A stretch of 64,000 nucleotides of DNA from Xenopus tropicalis (Eukaryota > Chordata > Amphibia > Anura > Pipidae). A program made the translations under genes and the position numbers. The stretch covers positions 7,687,995-7,751,994 of the forward strand of contig NC_030680.2 in assembly GCF_000004195.4 (NCBI RefSeq), in the 5' to 3' direction. The notes under the pieces are model-generated. The model saw nothing but the letters and a program-made list of their open reading frames with translations. It did no database searches and was not told the DNA's origin. Below, in pieces: positions 22,055 through 34,581 of the stretch (positions are counted from its first letter, which is position 1; each line of letters starts with the position of its first letter).

Positions 22055-22130
22055 CTTGTGGATTTTTCTCCGCTTCGTGAATTTTCCTATTGTTTCATGA
22101 ATTTAACAGGACAGATTCACTCATCACTAC
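22055..22130 (+). mobile_element. hAT-like MITE 3' end fragment
   Basis: Resembles the last ~75 bp of the TAGTGATGGGCG family (GCTTCGTGAATTTTC, then GGACAGATTCACTCATCACTA). The 5' part is absent. Confidence 0.65.
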
Positions 22131-23478
22131 TGGCTAATATTTTCCTATATATCTGTAACCTTGTTATGTTATTTGTGCCCTGGGTACCCCTGGAACTATA
22201 GCAGGATGACTGTTACCCCCAATGTTTCTATATATCTGTAACCTTGTTATGGGCTAAGGGGGCCCAGCCTGAAGGCCAGTTAGGGGGGGATTTGGGGTGA
22301 GTGCTTATTTGTGCCCTGGGTACCCCTGGAACTATAGCGGGGTGACTGTTACCCCAATGTTTCTATATATCTGTAACCTTGTTATGGGCTAAGGGGGCCA
22401 GCCTGAAGGCCAGTTAGGGGGGATTTGGGGTGAGTGCTTATTTGTGCCCTGGGTACCCCTGGAACTATAGCAGGGTGACTGTTACCCCAATGTTTCTATA
22501 TATCTGTAACCTTGTTATGGGTTGCTAAGGGGGCCCAGCCTGAAGGCCAGTTAGGGGGGGATTTGGGGTGAGTGCTTATTTGTGCCCTGGGTACCCCTGG
22601 AACTATAGCAGGGTGACTGTTACCCCAATGTTTCTATATATCTGTAACCTTGTTATGGGCTAAGGGGGCCCAGCCTGAAGGCCAGTTAGGGGGGATTTGG
22701 GGTGAGTGCTTATTTGTGCCCTGGGTACCCCTGGAACTATAGCAGGGTGACTGTTACCCTAATGTTTCTATATATCTGTAACCTTGTTATGGGTTGCTAA
22801 GGGGGCCCAGCCTGAAGGCCAGTTAGGGGGGGATTTGGGGTGAGTGCTTATTTGTGCCCTGGGTACCCCTGGAACTATAGCAGGGTGACTGTTACCCCAA
22901 TGTTTCTATATATCTGTAACCTTGTTATGGGCTAAGGGGGCCCAGCCTGAAGGCCAGTTAGGGGGGGATTTGGGGTGAGTGCTTATTTGTGCCCTGGGTA
23001 ACCCTGGAACTATAGCGGGGTGACTGTTACCCCAATGTTTCTATATATCTGTAACCTTGTTATGGGCTAAGGGGGCCCAGCCTGAAGGCCAGTTAGGGGG
23101 GATTTGGGGTGAGTGCTTATTTGTGCCCTGGGTACCCCTGGAACTATAGCAGGGTGACTGTTACCCTAATGTTTCTATATATCTGTAACCTTGTTATGGG
23201 TTGCTAAGGGGGCCCAGCCTGAAGGCCAGTTAGGGGGGGATTTGGGGTGAGTGCTTATTTGTGCCCTGGGTACCCCTGGAACTATAGCAGGGTGACTGTT
23301 ACCCCAATGTTTCTATATATCTGTAACCTTGTTATGGGCTAAGGGGGCCCAGCCTGAAGGCCAGTTAGGGGGGGATTTGGGGTGAGTGCTTATTTGTGCC
23401 CTGGGTACCCCTGGAACTATAGCAGGGTGACTGTTACCCCAATGTTTCTATATATCTGTAACCTTGTTATGGGCTAAG
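22131..23478 (+). repeat. ~135-bp satellite, first block, ~10 copies
   Basis: The unit of 133-138 bp includes TTTCTATATATCTGTAACC, TTGTTATGGGCTAAGGGGG, CCCAGCCTGAAGGCCAGTTA, GTGCCCTGGGTACCCCTGGA and AACTATAGCAGGGTGACTG. Variants (GGGTTGCTAAG versus GGGCTAAG, AGCAGGG versus AGCGGGG) are interspersed. The block ends abruptly at CTTGTTATGGGCTAAG (23463-23478). Confidence 0.95.
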
Positions 23479-24519
23479 AGGCCTTTTTTTATTAAGTGAC
23501 TAGCTCTTCGACAGGCCCATTGTGGCTGCTCTATCCTTTTTTAAATTAAAACCACGATGGCAAATTCTGAAATTCTGTTCTAGCTCTGAAAGACGGCATT
23601 AGGGGGATTATTCTTGTTGCATGGACCCTCTATTTGTTTCCTTCATTACGGAGGCACAACCTTCAAAATTTTCTGCTCGATGTCTAGAGTCACAGTTGGG
23701 GGGAACGCGTCGGCTGCCTCCTCTAGCAAACAACATACTTCATATCAGTAAATATCAGATTATTGTAGGGAAACATATTTTATTTAAAAGGACACAGGTG
23801 TTACACTACTTTCCATCGCTTGATGAATGGAGGCCCCAACGTGATGTACAGTCGTTCCTTAATATGTATTAAGTACAGGGAATGTAACCATTAAAATAAC
23901 AGATGACTACACAGGTTAATGTATTCTAGCTTTACCGCTTCTTCTGTATTTATGTATATTAATATGTGGTTTAATGTAGACTGTGAAATTTTAAATGCAT
24001 TGAGCAAAAAAAAAAAAACCCCATAATGATAAATTGCCACAGTGCATTATTTATGCAAAACCAGTATTCCGTGCTCTCTGTATAAATAAAGATGAAAGGA
24101 AATCTCGGCAAAGGGGAGCCGCCGTGCATATGAAAAAGCTGATGTATTTTGCTAATGTCTCGGCTCGGGGAATAAATGCAAAAGGAAAGACGCGTTTGTA
24201 TTGGCTGCACTTAGCGCACAACTTGAGTTTAGCAAAGGTACGAAATATAGGGTTATAAATAAAGAAAACGGGTCGGAATCAAGAGAAACCGTCAAAGGAA
24301 CGTGCAAAACTCAGAGGTACAGAAAACGCTAGTCTAGAAAAAATTAGAGTGCAAATAAACAATGAATATAAACTGTTAGATAAGGCAATCCCTACATACA
24401 AAGGAACTAAATGGCCAATACAAAATCATAGGTCAGTTCTTCCAATAGGAGCTCTGCTCAGTGGCTTTCTTTAGATATTCTCGATATATTCTTTGATATT
24501 ATTACTGCTGAATGGCTGA
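23479..24519. other. Non-repeat segment splitting the satellite
   Basis: About 1 kb of AT-rich, single-copy-looking DNA between two blocks of the same satellite in the same orientation. No TIR or coding motif is recognised, so it may be original host sequence or an insertion. The 74-83-codon ORFs have no motif. Confidence 0.5.
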
Positions 24520-26096
24520 TACACCAAGATTTCCTATATCTAAAAGCTTGTTATGGGCTAAGGGGGCCCAGCCTGAAGGCCAGTTAGGGGGGGATTTGGG
24601 GTGAGTGCTTATTTGTGCCCTGGGTACCCCTGGAACTATAGCAGGGTGACTGTTACCCCAATGTTTCTATATATCTGTAACCTTGTTATGGGCTAAGGGG
24701 GCCCAGCCTGAAGGCCAGTTAGGGGGGGATTTGGGGTGAGTGCTTATTTGTGCCCTGGGTACCCCTGGAACTATAGCAGGGTGACTGTTACCCCAATGTT
24801 TCTATATATCTATAACCTTGTTATGGGCTAAGGGGGCCCAGCCTGAAGGCCAGTTAGGGGGGATTTGGGGTGAGTGCTTATTTGTGCCCTGGGTACCCCT
24901 GGAACTATAGCAGGGTGACTGTTACCCCAATGTTTCTATATATCTGTAACCTTGTTATGGGCTAAGGGGGCCCAGCCTGAAGGCCAGTTAGGGGGGATTT
25001 GGGGTGAGTGCTTATTTGTGCCCTGGGTACCCCTGGAACTATAGCAGGGTGACTGTTACCCCAATGTTTCTATATATCTGTAACCTTGTTATGGGTTGCT
25101 AAGGGGGCCCAGCCTGAAGGCCAGTTAGGTGGGGGATTTGGGGTGAGTGCTTATTTGTGCCCTGGGTACCCCTGGAACTATAGCGGGGTGACTGTTACCC
25201 CAATGTTTCTATATATCTGTAACCTTGTTATGGGCTAAGGGGGCCCAGCCTGAAGGCCAGTTAGGGGGGATTTGGGGTGAGTGCTTATTTGTGCCCTGGG
25301 TACCCCTGGAACTATAGCAGGGTGACTGTTACCCCAATGTTTCTATATATATGTAACCTTGTTATGGGCTAAGGGGGCCCAGCCTGAAGGCCAGTTAGGG
25401 GGGATTTGGGGTGAGTGCTTATTTGTGCCCTGGGTACCCCTGGAACTATAGCAGGGTGACTGTTACCCAATGTTTCTATATATCTGTAACCTTGTTATGG
25501 GCTAAGGGGGCCCAGCCTGAAGGCCAGTTAGGGGGGATTTGGGGTGAGTGCTTATTTGTGCCCTGGGTACCCCTGGAACTATAGCGGGGTGACTGTTACC
25601 CCAATGTTTCTATATATCTGTAACCTTGTTATGGGCTAAGGGGGCCCAGCCTGAAGGCCAGTTAGGGGGGGATTTGGGTTGAGTGCTTATTTGTGCCCTG
25701 GGTACCCCTGGAACTATAGCGGGATGACTGTTACCCCAATGTTTCTATATATCTGTAACCTTGTTATGGGCTAAGGGGGCCCAGCCTGAAGGCCAGTTAG
25801 GGGGGGATTTGGGGTGAGTGCTTATTTGTGCCCTGGGTACCCCTGGAACTATAGCAGGGTGACTGTTACCCCAATGTTTCTATATATCTGTAACCTTGTT
25901 ATGGGCTAAGGGGGCCCAGCCTGAAGGCCAGTTAGGGGGGGATTTGGGGTGAGTGCTTATTTGTGCCCTGGGTACCCCTGGAACTATAGCAGGGTGACTG
26001 TTACCCCAATGTTTCTATATATCTGTAACCTTGTTATGGGCTAAGGGGGCCCAGCCTGAAGGCCAGTTAGGGGGGGGATTTGGGGTAAGTGCTTAA
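24520..26096 (+). repeat. ~135-bp satellite, second block, ~11.5 copies
   Basis: Same unit and orientation as the first block. The left edge is a degenerate unit (TTTCCTATATCTAAAAGCTTG). The AGCAGGG form prevails and the GGGTTGCTAAG form appears only once (about 25090), against three times in the first block. Confidence 0.95.
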
Positions 26097-26595
26097 TGTC
26101 ATTGTACAGTATTAAATGCTAAAGCTCTTAACAAGTGAACATGACAGCTTTTTGTTCAGAGATAATACCAATTTTCAAATTTTAGTATGCAAATTCGAGT
26201 TCAATTTCATGTCGGTATTTGACAAAATATTTTTAGGATGATTTAGTGTTGGCAGAATGACATTTTAGCGATGCATCCAATTCACATTTTTTGCAGAGAA
26301 GCTATGAAAGTCTATTTGAAAATAAACTTGCACCACTGGTGTAACTCAAAAGATAAAAATTACAGAATGGCATTTCAAAATATCATGTTTCGTGGGAATA
26401 GTTTAAAAATTCATTTTATCTTAACATTCTGTTCTCCCTGCCCTGGAACAGTATTGGCAATCCAGTCAGCCATCCTGGCGCTATTTGTAGGTTTATTCCA
26501 TGAATCTACAAAAGAACATTTGGAAGAGCGGAGATGCAGTTCACCACATGTGGTCCCAGGATCTTCTCCTTATCTTGGAGGTTCTCTCAACCACA
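26097..26595. other. No gene seen
   Basis: Single-copy-looking. A 109-codon plus-strand ORF at 26271-26600 has no recognised domain and runs into the next repeat. Confidence 0.4.
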
Positions 26596-28340
26596 TGTAG
26601 ATAATCCGACTAAACCATGTACGTACGTTCATCCACGATAAATAAATAAATGTCAACACCAATAACTCACAGAGAAATGAAAATATCCTCCTGATCGAAT
26701 AACAGAAGAAGAAGAGAAATATATCCATGTTCAGAAGGATTTTTGCTTGGTAAGAACGGGCTACGAGCTCTCATATATAAGAGTAAGATCTTAACCATTA
26801 CTAATTCTACTAAAAGATGGAATATGAAGGTCCCCCCAAAACATATTCAAGTATTCTGATGGCTGTTGAGGCTTTTATCATTTTTGAAGAGGAGCTTCAT
26901 GGACAACTTCTTTGAACGGGCCCCCTGGAATAACAAAGCTGCAGAGGGAACTGGATGAAGTCGTAGAAGTGTGATTGCACAGAGCCGCGAGTTCATAGAC
27001 ATAGGGCAGGACCCAAAACAAACGGTTGATATAGGTAATCGGACTAAACTGCGTACATACGTCCAGCCACGATAAATAAATAAATGTCAACACCAATAAC
27101 TCACAGAGAAATGAAAATATCCTCCTGATCAAATTACAGAAGAAGAAGAGAAATATATCCATGTTCAGACGGATTTTTGCTTGGTAAGAACCGCCTACGA
27201 GCTCTCATATACAGTATAAGAGTAAGATCTTAACCATTACTAATTCTACTAAATGATGGAATATGAAGGTCCCCCAAAAACATATTCAAGTATTCTGATT
27301 GTTGTTGAGGCTGTTATCATTTTTGAAGAGGAGCTTCATGGACAACTTCTTTGAATGGGCCCCCTGGAATAACAAAGCTGCAGTGGGAAGTGGATGAAGT
27401 CGTAGAAGTGTGACGGCACAGAGCCGCGAGTTCATAGACATAGGGCAGGACCCAAAACAAACGGTTGATATAGGTAATCGGACTAAACTGCGTACATACG
27501 TCCAGCCACGATAAATAAATAAATGTCAACACCAATAACTCACAGAGAAATGAAAATATCCTCCTGATCAAATTACAGAAGAAGAAGAGAAATATATCCA
27601 TGTTCAGACGGATTTTTGCTTGGTAAGAACCGCCTACGAGCTCTCATATACAGTATAAGAGTAAGATCTTAACCATTACTAATTCTACTAAATGATGGAA
27701 TATGAAGGTCCCCCAAAAACATATTCAAGTATTCTGATTGTTGTTGAGGCTGTTATCATTTTTGAAGAGGAGCTTCATGGACAACTTCTTTGAATGGGCC
27801 CCCTGGAATAACAAAGCTGCAGTGGGAAGTGGATGAAGTCGTAGAAGTGTGACGGCACAGAGCCGCGAGTTCATAGACATAGGGCAGGACCCAAAACAAA
27901 CGGTTGATGTAGATAATCGGACTAAACCGTGTACATACGTTCATCCACGATAAATAAATAAATGTCAACACCAATAACTCACAGAGAAATGAAAACATCC
28001 TCCTGATCGAATAACAGAAGAAGAAGAGAAATATTTCCATGTTCAGGAGGATTTTTGCTTGGTAAGGATGGGCTACGATCTCTCATATATAAGAGTAAGC
28101 TCTTAACCATTACTAATTCTACTAAAAGGTGGAATATGAAGGTCCCCCAAAAACATATTCAAGTATTCTGATGGTTGTTGAGGCTGTTATCATTTTTAAA
28201 GAGGAGCTTCATGGACAACTTCTTTGAATGGGCCCCCCTGGAATAACAAAGCTGCAGTGGGAACTGGATGAAGCCGTAGGTGCTAAGTGTAACGGCACAG
28301 AGCCGCGAGTTCACAATCAAACGGTTGATATAATAGGATG
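26596..28340. repeat. ~439-bp tandem repeat, ~4 copies
   Basis: GGATTTTTGCTTGGTAAG recurs at 26737, 27171, 27610 and 28049 (periods 434, 439, 439). The middle copies are nearly identical; the outer copies are more diverged and share variants with each other (ATAAGAGTAAG instead of the ACAGTATAAG form). On the minus strand each unit gives an almost identical 94-codon ORF (26878-27162, 27317-27601, 27756-28040) with a hydrophobic N-terminal half. I recognise no family and expect repetition, not selection, to explain the open frames. Confidence 0.93.
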
Positions 28341-28874
28341 AGGCATTTATTGGAGAATGGCAAGTAGACATCCACATGTTTCCACCAGAAAGTAAATGGT
28401 AGCCAGCCTGTGCTCTTGTTCCTAGGATGTGCCAGGAATGGAACTGTTGGGCACGGGGAGCTTATATTCAGCTGCATTGGCTTGGGCAGTCTCTTCTTCA
28501 TGGCAGGACACAGCCTTGACTGTACCCTCTGATCTTCTGTACAAACACTAACAAATTGGAATTGTTGGCAGTCATCTTTGTAAGCCAGAAAGGGAGCAGC
28601 CCCTGTCGTAAATGCAGAACAGGGTTTGATTCCCTCTGCCAACCCAAAGGCAGCTTCCAGAGGGGCCAATCACAACTTAAACCACTGGGCCAATGAGGTG
28701 CGATGAGATTTAGTGAGCATGCCCAGTTCAGTCTATTGCATTCCCCAGACAGAACACAACTCTCACAAGGGGGTAACTATGTGCATTCTGTTACAGTGGG
28801 GTCTGGCTCTGTGTGCCCTCACAGTAGGGGGCAATTAGCTTGGAAGGACCATACAAAGCCGACTCCCTACACAC
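28341..28874. other. No gene seen
   Basis: No coding domain recognised. The 128-codon minus-strand ORF 28283-28669 starts outside the tandem repeat and ends inside it and has no motif that I know. Confidence 0.4.
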
Positions 28875-29226
28875 TTAAGATGGCTATACATTGCCAAGTG
28901 AGCAGATCTTCTACCGACATCCCCCACCTACGGGTGGGTGATATCGGGAGAATCCAGGCTAATTCAATTGTTTGGCCCTGGGGCCAAACAATCGAATTAT
29001 AACGACGGGTATAGACAAAGTCTGTTCGGGGACCACATCAATGAGCCGATGCGGTCCCCGATCCGACTATATTTTTTGACCTGCCCAATCAATATCTGCC
29101 TGATTTCAGGTCAGATATCGGCGGGCAGGCCCGTCGGTAGTGCCCATACACGGGCCGATAAGCTGCCGAATCGGTCTAAGGGACCCATATCGGCAGCTAG
29201 AATCGGCCCCTGTTTGGCCACCTTTA
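28875..29226 (-). mobile_element. TTAA-type (Kolobok/T2-like) MITE, 352 bp
   Basis: Starts TTAAGATGGCTATACATTGC and ends TTGGCCACCTTTA. Relative to 18890-19231 the internal blocks are in reverse order and complement (CACCTACGGGTGGGTGATAT near the start, CGGCAGCTAGAATCGGCCCC near the end). A perfect palindrome TTGTTTGGCCCTGGGGCCAA(ACAA) sits at about 28969-28992. Confidence 0.82.
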
Positions 29227-29773
29227 GATCAAAGATTATCCTACACATAGCATTTGCTACAACTGGCCAGAGGGGGCAGGGGGTACATTTAAGCATAACC
29301 AGAATATTCCATGTTTTCCCTCCAACTTAGAATAGTTTATCACACTAAGAGCTAAGAGAAAGATCCTTATATTTGTAGAAGCCACAGGACTGGCATTAAT
29401 ATGCATGCAGTTTTCCATTCAAATGCTATTAATTGTGTGTAATAATATATGGAAGTGCGTTGTGGCTATTGGCAGTTACGGTGACCACTCATGGTGACAA
29501 TTTGTTCAGAATTTATGGTCATTTACAAGAAATACACTTCATTGTTTGGTTTATTATTGTGGATTATTCATTTTATATTTGCTAATTGCATTTTCTAGTT
29601 ATTATAAGGTATTGGAAACTCAAACTGGTGCTTTCTGTTTTTGTTATTCTACTCTATAACTAGAAAAAAGACCCCCACGGCAACCAGAGTGGCTATGGCC
29701 GTGGGTGGGGGTGTTGAAGAGCTATACCTGCAATATCTGGACTGCAGTGGTAATAACAAAGGACTCACTACAA
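29227..29773. other. No gene seen
   Basis: AT-rich, single-copy-looking DNA; nothing recognised. Confidence 0.4.
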
Positions 29774-30690
29774 TGAGTCAAACCTGCGTAACATCTAGTT
29801 GATGATCCAGAGGAAGGTGAAAAAAAATCTGAAGCCTACCTTGACTCCAACAGGCCAATCAGCGTTGACCAGTCTTTGGATCAGCTTGGAGTTGTGTGGT
29901 TCCCCATGATTTTAGATGATGGCCCTGATGACTACTACTATTACAACTAAAAGTTAGCTCTACTATGTGCTTCTGGATCCCTGTGGGTTCTCCAACACTG
30001 GGTTCATCATTGGTTCTACTGGGACCCTTAAAACTTTGCTTTTGTACTTTGAGATCATTAGTTCACACAACCTGATCAAAAAGTAGGCTGGGGAGTCAAA
30101 CCTGCTTAACATGTAGTTGATGATCCTGAGCAAGGTGAAAAAAAAAAATCTGAAGCCTACCTTGACTCCAAAAGGCCAATCAGCTTTGGCCAGTCTCTGG
30201 ATCAGTTTGGAGTTGTGTGGTTCCCCATGATTTAAGATGATGACCCTGACCACTACTACTATTACAATTAAAAGTTGGCTCTACATATGTGCTTTTGGAT
30301 GAAGTTGGCTCTACATATGTGCTTCTGTGGGTTCTCCAACACTGGGTTCGCCATTGGTTCTACTGGGACCCCTGAAACTTTGCTTTTGTACTGTGAGATC
30401 ATGAGTTCACGCAACCTGACCAAAAGGTAGGCTGGGGAGTCAAACCTGCCTAACATCTAGTTGATGATGCAGAGCAAGGTAAAAAAAAATCTGAAGCCTA
30501 CCTTGACTCCAACAGGCCAATCAGCTTTGACCAGCCTCTGGATCAGCTTGGAGTTGTGTCGTTCCCCATTATTCCTGATGATGACCCTGACCACTGCTAC
30601 TATTACTAACTAAAAATTGGCTCTAAATATGTGCTTCTGGATCCATTTGTTCTACTGGGACACCTGAGAACTTTGCTGAAGATTCTAACA
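29774..30690. repeat. 319/344-bp tandem repeat, ~2.7 copies
   Basis: GAGTCAAACCTGC recurs at 29774, 30093 and 30437. The second unit is 25 bp longer because GTTGGCTCTACATATGTGCTT is duplicated (about 30275-30325). The unit includes AAAATCTGAAGCCTACCTTG and GGATCAGCTTGGAGTTGTGT. The 62- and 96-codon minus-strand ORFs are copies of the same unit. Confidence 0.9.
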
Positions 30691-31623
30691 AAAGTATCTA
30701 AGGATCTAAGTATCTAAGGTATGAAACCAAGGCATTTTAGTAAGATGGAATCAGGTAAGAAAATATAATGAATTCCAGTGCGGTCTCATTGTCTCCCTAA
30801 ATGAAATGTGAACAATCTGAGCCCCCCCCCACCCTTGCCAACTCCCATACATGTGCAGATACATACATTAGGATAGTATTCTCTATAACACAAACTCCCT
30901 ACCTTTTAGCATAGGAATTAGCATGCTCCCTGCCGAGATTAAAAAACCCTCACACGTCTTTCTTTCCTGATTACTCTAAAGAATGCAGGTACGGCGATAC
31001 ATATCCGGTTTATTGCCATGCATAAGCATCTTTAATGTACATCAAATAAAATTCTTCTTCACAACACCGACAGCATTCCAAATTACCCTGCCATAGAAAA
31101 TCATAAAATTAAAGTCAATGAACTCATTTGGAGAAGTGCTAGCCCAGAAAAGCATTATTCAGTATTCAAGGGGGCTTACTAATCAGCCATTATTTTCCAA
31201 CCTTGCTTTTGTCTTTCCTATTTTACGACAAAAAAATTTTGATCATTAAAGTGATAGTGACCTCCTTCCTGCCAGAAAATGGCAGCTCTTCTTCAATCCA
31301 TACAACCACAAACTGCAAAACACTTGCACTGTGGCTACTATGGTGGAGATCATAAATAACCTCTGTTGGCTGGGATTGGAGGAAAAGGAAAAGATCCAGT
31401 TGTTTGGTGACCTGTCAACATAGTCTTATGAAGAAGAACAAGCTCCTTCTTCTGGAGGACAACTTCAGAAGGTGGAACCCATGCTTTTTAGTAGTAAGGC
31501 TGCATCATCCCCTTAATCACTTGGGATTCCTTCTCCTCCCCTAACTCACTTGCCCCCCTTCCTTTAGATTTGACTTTGGCTCTTGGCTTACTGAGCATGC
31601 CCAGTTCTTCTCAACTTGGGTTA
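30691..31623. other. No gene seen
   Basis: No coding domain or transposon end recognised in this AT-rich stretch. Confidence 0.4.
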
Positions 31624-31631
31624 CCAAACAC

Positions 31632-31896
31632 TAGTGATGAGCGAATTTTTTCACCAGGCATGGATTCCTAGCGAATTTCCGCATTTCCCTATTGGCAAAT
31701 TGTTTCGCGCAAGTTTTGTGAAAATTTGCAGCGGAAAAATTTGTCGGTCGTGTCAAAAAAGGCTGCATCAAAATTGGGTGCGGTCACTTCAAAAAGCGCG
31801 GGCGACAAAAAATATATGCGGGCAACAAAAAAGATGCGGGCAACAAAAAAAAAATTGCGTGACAAATGTGATTCGCGACATATTCGCTCATCACTG
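31632..31896 (+). mobile_element. hAT-like MITE, short form (265 bp)
   Basis: TAGTGATGAGCGAATTTTTT to TATTCGCTCATCACTG (last base changed from A), perfect TSD CCAAACAC (31624-31631 and 31897-31904). The core has only a few GCGGGCAACAAAAAA units. Confidence 0.9.
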
Positions 31897-32150
31897 CCAA
31901 ACACGCCTTCCAGTCTAGCAACCAATGAAGAGATAGCACTGCTGTTTTCCACAAAAACTCTGCTCTAGCTGAGCACTCTTCTTGAGGAACATGTTTTTTC
32001 TCCTAAACTCTTCTCCTGAGTTTAGCGTAACCATTTCAGTGCTCAGTCCAAGTAGGACTTTTTATCAAAGTAAGTTCTGCCTGTGTAAGCCTGCATTCTT
32101 CATTGCTTGAACCTTACAGTGCACGTGTGCTGTTTGCAAATGTTAATGTC

Positions 32151-32385
32151 CAGGGTTGGACTGGGGGGTGCAGGGCCCACCGGGTGGGTGCCCTGGCCAT
32201 GTTCCCTGCATGGGGCCCCACTGTGCCTCCCTAACCCCCCACAGGGGACTTCCTTCCCTGAGCGCGCGTAAGTGATGCATCAGGGGAGGGACATGTCAGC
32301 CGGGGGAACACCGTCATGAGCTGGGTCTGGGCTGCTGGGGCCCACTGGCTTTTTTCCCGGTGCCCCGGGGCCCAGTCTGACCCTG
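32151..32385 (+). mobile_element. GC-rich hAT MITE (CAGGGTTGGACTGG type), 235 bp
   Basis: Starts CAGGGTTGGACTGGGGGG and ends GGGCCCAGTCTGACCCTG, which are imperfect TIRs. Flanks TTAATGTC (32143-32150) and TAAATGTC (32386-32393) match at 7 of 8. It is a GC-rich island in AT-rich surroundings; the GC is the element's own. Confidence 0.82.
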
Positions 32386-32393
32386 TAAATGTC

Positions 32394-33282
32394 ACTGATG
32401 GACATTGTTGATGAAAATGGTTGCCTGGGGAAAGCTGCTATTTGTTTAGGAAAATGTGATGGTGCTGGCGAACAGAGGGGGTATATGCTGTACAATGGGG
32501 CAGTTTCGGTGGGGTTGATGTGCCCAACTTTTATACATGGTAGGAAAACGTGGGCTTTAATTTAGGAAAACACATCTACAGCAGCAGCCAAACAATACCG
32601 CCAAGTCTAGTTAATTACATGGTACTGAGCCAAAAGCCAACGGAACATATTGGGTGCTGTTCCAGACTGAAATTCCAGGTGTATTTGTTCACTAAATTGA
32701 AGAATGAAATATAACAGTCCCTAATGTAGATATTTCACAAGCAGTGATCAAGCCTGTGCGGTATCTGGCAGGGAATAAAACCCAACCGGCGCTGCGGAAT
32801 ACTCAATGACTTCAGCCGGGGACAGAAACTCACAAACAATAACAGTGTCATCAATTTTGCTTCTATTACATTCCTTTTAGATGTGGCTTAGTTTGAGCAT
32901 ATAACTGGCAGGGAGGGGGCAAATGCCTTGGCAGCTAATGTGTGTACAGGCAGGTGTTTCACACTGACTCTATATAATTGGCATAGGGATGCTGGCTGGG
33001 GCATACGGAGGGTAATAGAACGGCTACTCAAGGTCATAGGGAGATGCTGCATTACCCAAGGGATAAATGGATTAAGAGTGCATAGATCTGATTGATCCAT
33101 TCCAGACTAAATTAATAAAAAAAAAAAAATGAAAACGTTGGGTTGTAATACAGTATATTCTTATTTGCCTGTAGGAAATGGGATAATTTATCTAAGTAAT
33201 CCGTCCCAAGTAAGTGATCAATACATGTTCCATATATTCTACAGTCAATATTCCTCCAACCAACTTTTATTCTTTATTCATT
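32394..33282. other. No gene seen
   Basis: Single-copy-looking; nothing recognised apart from an A-run near 33117-33129. Confidence 0.4.
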
Positions 33283-33290
33283 ATTATTGT

Positions 33291-33904
33291 TAGTGATGGG
33301 CAAAATGTTTCGGCAGGCATGGATTCGCGGCGAATTTCCGCGTTTCGCCATTGGTGGATTGTTTCGCGACATGGATGAAAAAATTTGCTGTGGAAAAATT
33401 CGCCGCACGGGCGACAAAAGAATAGCTGTGGGAGACAAAACAATGGCCGCGGGCGACAAAACAATAGCCGCGCGACAAAACAATAGCCGTGGGCGACAAA
33501 AGAATAGCGGCGGGACAAAAGAATAGCCTTGGGAGACAAAACAATAGCCGCGCGACAAAACAATAGCCGTGGGCGACAAAAGAATAGCGGCGGGACAAAA
33601 GAATAGCCGCGGGAGACAAAACAATAGCCGCGCGACAAAACAATAGCCGCGGGCGACAAAAGAATGTGCGACAAAACAATAGCCGCGGGCGACAAAACTA
33701 TAGCCGCGCGACAAAACAATAGCCGCGCGACAAAACAATAGCCGCAGGCGACAAAACAATAGCTGTGCGACAAAACAATAGCGACAATTTTTTTTGACGC
33801 GCAACATTTTCACTGTTTCGCGAATTTTTCGCCGATTCGCAATTCTTTTGAAAGATTCGCACATTTTTCGGCGAAGCGAGGCGGGACAGATTCGCTCATC
33901 ACTA
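33291..33904 (+). mobile_element. hAT-like MITE with the largest core (614 bp)
   Basis: TAGTGATGGGCAAAATG to TTCGCTCATCACTA; flanks ATTATTGT and ATTATCGT match at 7 of 8. The core at about 33410-33785 has about twenty units. A block of five to six units (about 33430-33520) recurs at 33537-33620, so multi-unit duplication has occurred. The 227-codon minus-strand ORF is an artefact. Confidence 0.92.
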
Positions 33905-33912
33905 ATTATCGT

Positions 33913-34522
33913 GCCTATCATATCAACGATCCCAATTAGAAAGAAAGATACTAGCACCTAATTAATAAATCAATTAGTCCATGTATGGCAATGGCGGCAA
34001 TTAACTATACAAAATTAGAATCATAGGATAATGGTACCTAAATAGTCAATTGGCCCGGGTGTACATACCCCCGGCCCACCACCTGTAAGTACACAGCCAA
34101 AATACAGAGTAAGAAGGCAAATCTCACCAAAGTCGATGTGTGGTCCGGGTGCTTCAAGCCCCGAACCCGTAGCCTAGAGGAGCAATCCAATCCAAACAAG
34201 ATGCAGCTTTAGTCAGCACACCAGACAGCCATAGTATCTAAGACATCAGCCTTTATTCATTCCCTTTAAAAACACCTCGCACGAAACGCGTCATGCGTCA
34301 TGCCCCAGCATCTGATCTACAATACCTTGGCTTTTTTTTTTAACTGGCCAAAAAAATGTAGTAAACAAATCTAGTATAAGTCAATCTAGAGCTACTGGAC
34401 TTGCTGAGTAATCATTGAAGATGTTTTACTACTCATCCGAGCAGCTTCTTCAGTTCAACTGACTGGTATGGGAAGTCCTCAGCATATATACTCTTCCACT
34501 AATCCAATCACAATGGCACTTT
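33913..34522. other. No gene seen; possible Penelope-like/LTR fragment
   Basis: About 34350-34520 carries TTGAAGATGTTTTACTACTC, CATCCGAGCAGCTTCTTCAG and ACTGACTGGTATGGGAAGTC, a motif order I associate with 3' ends of Penelope/Neptune-like or other retroelements in frogs and fish. About 34020-34340 has CGAAACGCGT and CCGGCCCACCACC and may be another old element. Both readings are from memory. Confidence 0.35.
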
Positions 34523-34581
34523 GTAAAGGCTGCCATGCACGGGCTGATTCTAGCTGCCGATATGGGTCTCTTAGACCGATT
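34523..34581 (+). mobile_element. Left end of TTAA-type MITE, cut off by array
   Basis: GCTGCCATGCACGGGCTGAT...GCCGATATGGGTCTCTTAGACCGATT matches the left end of the copy at 18890, then switches without spacer to the 113-bp array. Confidence 0.8.

Noticed and set aside
22131..26096. Regular repeats considered as a CRISPR array
   Set aside because: The whole unit repeats, with no unique spacers between conserved repeats, and the window is vertebrate. The same holds for all other arrays here.
28615..28640. tRNA T-arm / B-box-like GGGTTTGATTCCC
   Set aside because: No matching A-box, acceptor stem or anticodon arm upstream; also a similar word near 36350 without context.
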